DNA of 64,000 nucleotides, taken from NCBI RefSeq assembly GCF_027595985.1, contig NC_073302.1:170488034-170552033 (forward strand). The letters run 5' to 3'. This document shows, in pieces, positions 59,776-64,000 of this stretch. The notes under the pieces were generated by a model. The model saw only the letters and a list, made by a program, of their open reading frames with translations. It was not told where the DNA came from and did no database searches. The position numbers and the translations under genes are program-made. Each line of letters opens with the position of its first letter. The stretch's first letter is position 1. This DNA is from Sorex araneus (taxonomy: Eukaryota > Chordata > Mammalia > Eulipotyphla > Soricidae).

Positions 59776-60202
59776 ACAGTAATATATGTGTATGTACATG
59801 TTTGTATGAAAAAGCAGAGAGCTGATACTCTGTAACAGTCACTAAGGTACGATATACTGATAATATCTAGATAGCTTTGAGTTCAGATAATAAAACTGGC
59901 CAAGGATTAATGCAAAATAGATTAATTCATGTCCAAATTAATTTATGGTAGCTCAAAAAATCTCAAACACAGAAGACAACTTTCTTAATTCATCATATAG
60001 TAATATAAGTAGCTAATTCCTTAACACAGTCCTTAAATTCATTTTGCTACTTTTGACTTCTGAATGTGATGCACTGTCCAATTTTACCTGTGTGAACGGA
60101 ATACTTCTGATTATTTATGAAATTCAAAACACAGTGGCAGAAAAAAAGAGAAAAGCTTAGACTCAAGTAGACTGAAGCCAAATCTCAATGATGCATTAGT
60201 AC

Positions 60203-60443
60203 TGTACCACTGTCCCCACTGTTCATCAATTTGCTCGAGCAGGCACCAGTACTGTCTCCATTGTGAAACTTGTTGTTACTGTTTTTGGCATATCGAATAT
60301 GCCATGGGTAGTTTGCCAGGCTCTGCCGTGCGGGCGGGATACTCTCAGAAACTTGCCGGGCTCTTTGAGAGGGACAGAGGAATTGAACCCAGGTCGGCTG
60401 CGTGCAAGGCAAACACCCTACCCATTGTGCTACCATTCCAGCC
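60203..60443 (-). mobile_element. composite SINE
   Basis: Complete copy, with the head at 60443 (gctggaatggtagcac on the minus strand) and the terminal block at the left. Confidence 0.86.
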
Positions 60444-60669
60444 CAACTGGCTACATTAATTTGTGGGACCATCTTTGAGTGCTAATCATGATATCTTTGA
60501 GTCTTAGTAGATAATTTTGTGAAACAGGGATGATATTGTTTTTGTAGAAAAAGTTGAAATAAAATAGTGAATAAAAAGTGCCAGGCAAACACTAGCCCTT
60601 GGTGATCAGTATTAGTGGCCGACTAATGACAAAGAATTTTAAAAAGTCATAGACTGTCTAAACAATAGT

Positions 60670-60725
60670 TGTTATACATACACATATATATGCATATAGT
60701 GCATATATACATATACATAGATATC
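60670..60725. repeat. (TA)/(CATA) tract
   Basis: tacatacacatatatatgcatat... with imperfect palindromes. Confidence 0.85.
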
Positions 60726-60869
60726 CTGATTTTTTAGTAACTGCTACAACTGGAAATTTTAAAAACACATGCTTTCATAAAAATTGGGGGCAAGGATGTT
60801 TAAATGTTTGTTGAATTATCAACATGGAGAAAACAAAATCAAATGCACTAAGCATTCTCAAAAGGTACC

Positions 60870-60960
60870 TGGGGCAGAGAGAGAATTGAACACCGGCTGA
60901 AGCACATGCTTTGCATGCAAGGAGGTAGGATCCTCCTGATTTTCCAGCACAGTCAGAAAC
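60870..60960 (+). mobile_element. SINE-like fragment
   Basis: attgaacaccggctgaagcacatgctttgcatgcaagg resembles the head region read on the minus strand; the orientation is doubtful. Confidence 0.4.
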
Positions 60961-61417
60961 ACCAATGAGTGTGTCCACTCACTTCCACCTTCCCACACCC
61001 CATCCTACACCTAACAGGTACCAAGTTACTTTCCTGATGAATCAGGAGCCTTGAATTGAATAGAATGCATTTTTGTTATCTCTAGTTATCTCTAGCAGTC
61101 CCCTTGGAACTGGTTGCTTTAAAAAAAAAAAAAAGCAATCTGTTGCCTTTTGTTGGGGGAGAGGAGTGTGATTTAAATACAAGGTGGTGAGTGAAAACTA
61201 CTTGATTCAAGGAATCATATTCTTAAAAGGGAGAAGTAGTTAACTTTCCTTACACCCCATCTTTCAAATTGTGAACTGCACATGCATCTTTTTGCATATT
61301 TCTTCATTTCTCTTTCTGTTGTTCTCTTTATTCTACCTTAGATACTCATACAGAATTTGCCTATGTTATAAGCACTGAAGGGAGCAAGCAAGCTTTTCTA
61401 ACGGCACACCTGCTTAC

Positions 61418-61470
61418 CTAGCACTGGTTTCCACAGGAAACGTTCCTCTAAAGCCCCAGCAGTCAACACA
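61418..61470 (-). CDS. coding exon (53 nt) of unrecognised minus-strand gene
   Basis: On the minus strand the exon follows a textbook acceptor (pyrimidine-rich tract ending ctgctttcag) and ends at a strong donor (tgctag/gtaagcag). Only two frames are open. The one that matches later exons enters with one base completing a codon, gives 17 codons (VLTAGALEERFLWKPVL), and leaves one base. With the first two bases of the 34.5 kb exon this makes a D codon. The intron that follows is about 27 kb and could hide further exons of 3n length. The protein family is not recognised. An alternative is that this is a spliced 5' UTR exon. Confidence 0.6.
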
Positions 61471-62484
61471 CTGAAAGCAGAAGATCCAAAGAGCAACAAC
61501 CAGACTTTAAAAGGTTCCTGTAGATGGGACAAAGTGACAGTAGGGGGCGGGGCCCTTGCCTTGCATGCGACCCACCCTTGAGTTGAGTTCCATCCTTGGC
61601 ATCCCATAAGGTCCTCTGAACACCAAGAGGAGCCAGAAATAATCCCCAGCATCGCCGGGTGTGGCCCAAAAACAAACCCCCAAAATGGTGTGTGTAGAGG
61701 CGGCCAACTGGGAGGTGAGGTGGAGGTGGAAGGAACCTGGGGACACTGGTGGAGAGAAGCTGACACTGGTGATGGGGCTGTTGCTGGAACCGAGTATGCC
61801 TAAAACTCAAGTATGAATTACTTTGGAAATCATGGTGTCTTCGTTTTTTTTAAAAAAAACTTTTTTTTAAACCCACAGAAGCTCAGGTCTCATTTGCTCT
61901 TACCAGCCAGGAAGAGAAGTTCTTCTTAACTCTTTCGCTCAGGGCAGTTAGGAAAATAAAGAGCTAAATTCAAAACTGCAGCGCCAACACTGACTTGATT
62001 CTAAAGCCCGAACGACCCGCTCTTCCTGCTTCCAAATATTCACTTCTGCCGGCTGGCTGCCGCTCGGGGCACGGACTAAACCTCAAGGCCAGGGGGCCGG
62101 TTTGCAGGAAAAGGCTGGGAAAGCAGTTCTGGAGAACGCAGCGTGCCCAAACCTTGTGAGGCGAGACCAGGGACGCTCCGGAAGGTTAGCGGAGCACAAG
62201 GAATCGGGGGGGAATCGCGGTACTAGGTGTCATGAACCGCATCGGAGGACACTCGGGGGCGCGACTGGGTTTCAAACGGGAAACAGGTCATGCAAGTGCA
62301 GTGAAAAGGCTAAGCGGGGTCCCAGGGCCTTCTCCGGTTGCACCGGGGGCCGAGCGCCGCGGCGTTGCTGCGAGGGGACGGCGGGCTCACCCCTCTCCGC
62401 CGACGCCTACGGTCCACCCAGAGGCTGCGGGAGCTGCAGCCCGCCGGAAAGAGGCGCGGGACGCAATCCCGGAAAGTCACTTAC
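61471..62484 (-). other. first intron of the minus-strand gene
   Basis: The interval runs from the donor at 62484 to the acceptor at 61473. Its left half holds an A-tailed SINE and an L1-like 3' end; its right half is CpG-island sequence. A further minus-strand donor-like site (ggctg/gtaagagc, near 61900) could serve an alternative first exon. Confidence 0.5.
61525..61850 (+). mobile_element. SINE (61525-61676) next to an L1-like 3' end (61680-61850)
   Basis: The SINE has a shortened head. The L1-like part has ggggacactggtggag and actggtgatggggctgttg, then a T/A-rich end. Confidence 0.7.
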
Positions 62485-62590
62485 CGATCTCCCACCTCCG
62501 GGGCTGTGGGCCCGCCCGCCAGAACTGAACCCGGCCACTGCTCAGCCCACCCTGACGACGGCCGGAGAGCGTCACTGGCAACCACCCGGA
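62485..62590 (-). other. putative first exon of the minus-strand gene (5' part uncertain)
   Basis: The 3' end is set by a strong donor, gatcg/gtaagtga, read on the minus strand. The left boundary at 62485 is supported; the right boundary is a guess placed near the ETS motif pair. Joined to the next exon at 61470, the frame used downstream stays open backward through this exon, but it contains no ATG. It may therefore be 5' UTR, or the real start may lie in another first exon. Confidence 0.5.
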
Positions 62591-62610
62591 AGTGGAACCT
62601 TCGCTTCCGG

Positions 62611-62744
62611 GGTCGCCGAGCGCGCGGCGGGAAATTATTTCCCAGCTCCCGGACTAGTGAGGCGGCGAGTGCGGCCGCGGCTGCCGTCTTCCCCTGCCAC
62701 CGCCGCCACCCGACGGAAGCAGCCCAGACTCTCCGGCCGGGAAG
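62611..62744 (+). other. putative first exon of a rightward transcript
   Basis: It ends at a donor, gggaag/gtaaag, directly after a GC-rich stretch that resembles a 5' UTR (gccaccgccgccacccgac). The 5' end is unknown. No ATG with a clear coding context precedes the donor, so this is likely non-coding. The partner gene lies to the right of the window and cannot be named. Confidence 0.45.
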
Positions 62745-64000
62745 GTAAAGGGCTTCAGCTCAGAAGACACAGTAGACCCTGACTCGGGGGATTGGTGGCT
62801 TCCGGCCCCCCGGAGTTTGTGCCGCTGGCCGCCGTGAGGCTGCGAAGGGGCCGGGGCGGGCGGGCGGCGCCGCTGCCTGTCCTCCTCTCGCGCTTTCCGA
62901 GGCCGCCGCTCGCCCCCACTCGCGTCCTGGCCGCGCCGGGCGCCCGCGTCGGTGGGCTGCAGCCGCACGCCTCGGCCCGGCCCGCCCGGCCCGGCCCGGC
63001 CCAGCCCAGCCCAGCCCAGCCCGGCCCGGCCGCCGACCTCAGCTCCGCAGGCAGCTCGGGCGCTAGGCCACCCGCGTCTGCCGTTGCCATAGGACCCACG
63101 GGGACGCCTCTCCCTGGCCAGTCCCAGGTTCTTGGCTGCTTTCCGTCGTGTAATGTCAGTTGCAGGTGACCGCGACCCCCGCCCCCCCAGCCCACCTTCC
63201 CGCGTCACTGTCCCCCTCTCCGGAGTGGGATTTCTCCCCAGACATGCCCAGTGGTCACGGTCAGATGGCCGCAGCGCCCCAAGGCCTTCACGCTCACACT
63301 CGCGTCCACGCACACGCACTGTCCCCAGAGTGCGGGGATCGGAACCAAACCGGGTCCCACGGGTAGCGCGAGATTTCTTCCCCTCCCGAGGTCTCTGATT
63401 GAATATTGACCGACCGGAGATCAGCCCCCAGGAACCCCCTTCCGATTAGGCTTGATTTGATCCCGAAATTAGATGGACCTGGATTTGGAAAGTGCCAAGC
63501 TGTCCAAATTATTTTATTTTTAACAAAAAGGAAAAAAGGGAAAGCTACTTGGTTGAGACAAGAAGCAGTAAAATTGTAAGCAATCTAATAATGTAGGTGC
63601 CCCGGTGCACACACTGTCTCGTGACCTTTTGCGTTCTGTGATTACGTTCTGCCTCAGTTCCTCCCAGTCTTGCTCTGCACGTTGTTCCCTTTTCAGGAAA
63701 GTTTGATTAACCTGTGTTGCAGGTATTTGGGACTTAAATTAGGATTTTTATTTATTTTTTTAGCATGGGAGTTATTTTATGTCTCAGTTAACACAAGAGT
63801 ATTCATAAATGAACTACAATGCTCAAAGTCTTGAATAGTATAAAAAAGATGGATTAGCCTGCAGCAATACTAATAAGCACTAGCAAGGTCTGTTTTTATC
63901 AATCCATAATATTCTGTTACCTTTAGACTTAAGTGAAGATCATTTATGTATTTTGATATAGCAGAAAGCTTGAATCATGTGGCACGGCTTTTGCAAGATT
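62745..64000 (+). other. intron of the rightward transcript, to window end
   Basis: The GC-rich part to about 63.4 kb includes a pentamer-rich tract (ggccc/agccc units, 62966-63030). After 63.4 kb it becomes ordinary AT-rich sequence without recognisable repeats. No second exon is supported. Confidence 0.4.

Larger units (their letters stand above)
34519..61417 (-). other. large intron, repeat-filled
   Basis: About 26.9 kb without a supported host exon. It contains the RTE LINE with its nested L1 and SINE, the old L1 of 45.9-51.3 kb, the solo LTR, and dozens of SINEs. Apparently unique AT-rich stretches include about 35.2-35.95, 36.2-36.6, 37.15-37.7, 43.9-44.45, 53.7-54.05, 54.2-54.8, 55.3-55.8, 56.6-57.1, 57.25-57.75, 57.95-58.6, 59.2-60.2 and 60.45-61.4 kb. 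I see no exon in them that fits the flanking phase 1. Confidence 0.55.
62030..63400. promoter_or_regulatory. CpG island, probable divergent promoter
   Basis: This is the only long CpG-dense, GC-rich block in an otherwise AT-rich window, and it is nearly free of recognisable SINEs and LINEs. Two splice donors point away from each other: cggtaagt on the minus strand at 62484 and gaaggtaaag on the plus strand at 62745. Between them lie CCGGAAGTG (62586-62594) and GCTTCCGG (62603-62610), an oppositely oriented pair of ETS/GABP-type motifs, as is common in TATA-less housekeeping promoters. An inverted CCAAT motif (gattgg) is near 62790. Long ORFs here on both strands are best explained by high GC and few stops. 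The promoter role is inferred; transcription start sites cannot be placed from sequence. Confidence 0.8.

Noticed and set aside
62102-62782. 226-codon plus-strand ORF in the CpG island
   Set aside because: It overlaps the presumed promoter and both splice donors, has GC-driven R/G/P/A composition, and no recognisable domain.
62654-63319. 221-codon and 146-codon minus-strand ORFs, including a MATADAGGLAPELPAEL stretch
   Set aside because: Open because of high GC. No good donor follows MATADAGG in a phase that would connect to the exon at 61470, though it stays a remote candidate for the missing start.
1-64000. CRISPR array, bacterial operon or phage
   Set aside because: The whole window is mammalian intronic and retrotransposon sequence. 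Regular repeats are SINEs or simple repeats.

Overview
This window is mammalian nuclear DNA: AT-rich, intron-like and densely packed with retrotransposons. The commonest repeat is a SINE of about 170-190 bp with a tRNA-Ala-like head (box A near tagcacagcgggtagg, box B ggttcgattcc) and an A-rich tail. This SINE and the associated LINEs suggest a shrew (Soricidae, Eulipotyphla), probably Sorex or a close relative. I infer that from family knowledge; no search was run. Ancient MIR copies confirm a mammal.

GENES. No long host ORF exists, but reading splice sites on the minus strand gives a chain of small exons, spread over about 59 kb, whose phases all match: 61418-61470, 34443-34518, 33655-33788, 32304-32347, 21625-21653, 15485-15550 and 2786-2917. 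Together they give about 175 codons without a stop. I do not recognise the protein. The start codon was not found and the 3' end lies beyond position 1. At 62.0-63.4 kb there is a CpG island that looks like a divergent promoter: one splice donor points left (62484, toward the minus-strand exons) and one points right (62745). Between them sit two oppositely oriented ETS-type motifs. The rightward transcript leaves the window.

MOBILE DNA. (1) LINE-1: four clear 5'-truncated ORF2 3' ends with 3' UTRs (5.1, 18.6, 23.4 and 40.0 kb), many short 3' ends, and one old L1 readable co-linearly across 45.9-51.3 kb under later insertions. (2) An RTE-clade LINE (37.76-42.77 kb), with endonuclease and reverse transcriptase remnants including an intact FADD box. 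It is interrupted by an L1 (14-bp target-site duplication, TSD) and an A-tailed SINE (14-bp TSD). (3) A composite SINE, about 11 copies, made of the same tRNA head, then a piece of the RTE 5' UTR, then the RTE 3' terminus, ending in (ACAGTGAT)n instead of poly(A). Headless RTE 5'+3' fusions at 0.7 and 25 kb look like intermediates. (4) A solo LTR (47506-48742) inside a SINE, with a 6-bp TSD, and a second LTR-like block at 27.4-28.7 kb.

The most notable theme is the parasite network. One tRNA-derived head is joined to two 3' ends, one suited to L1 (A-tail) and one copied from a local RTE element, and both parents and apparent intermediates are in this one window.
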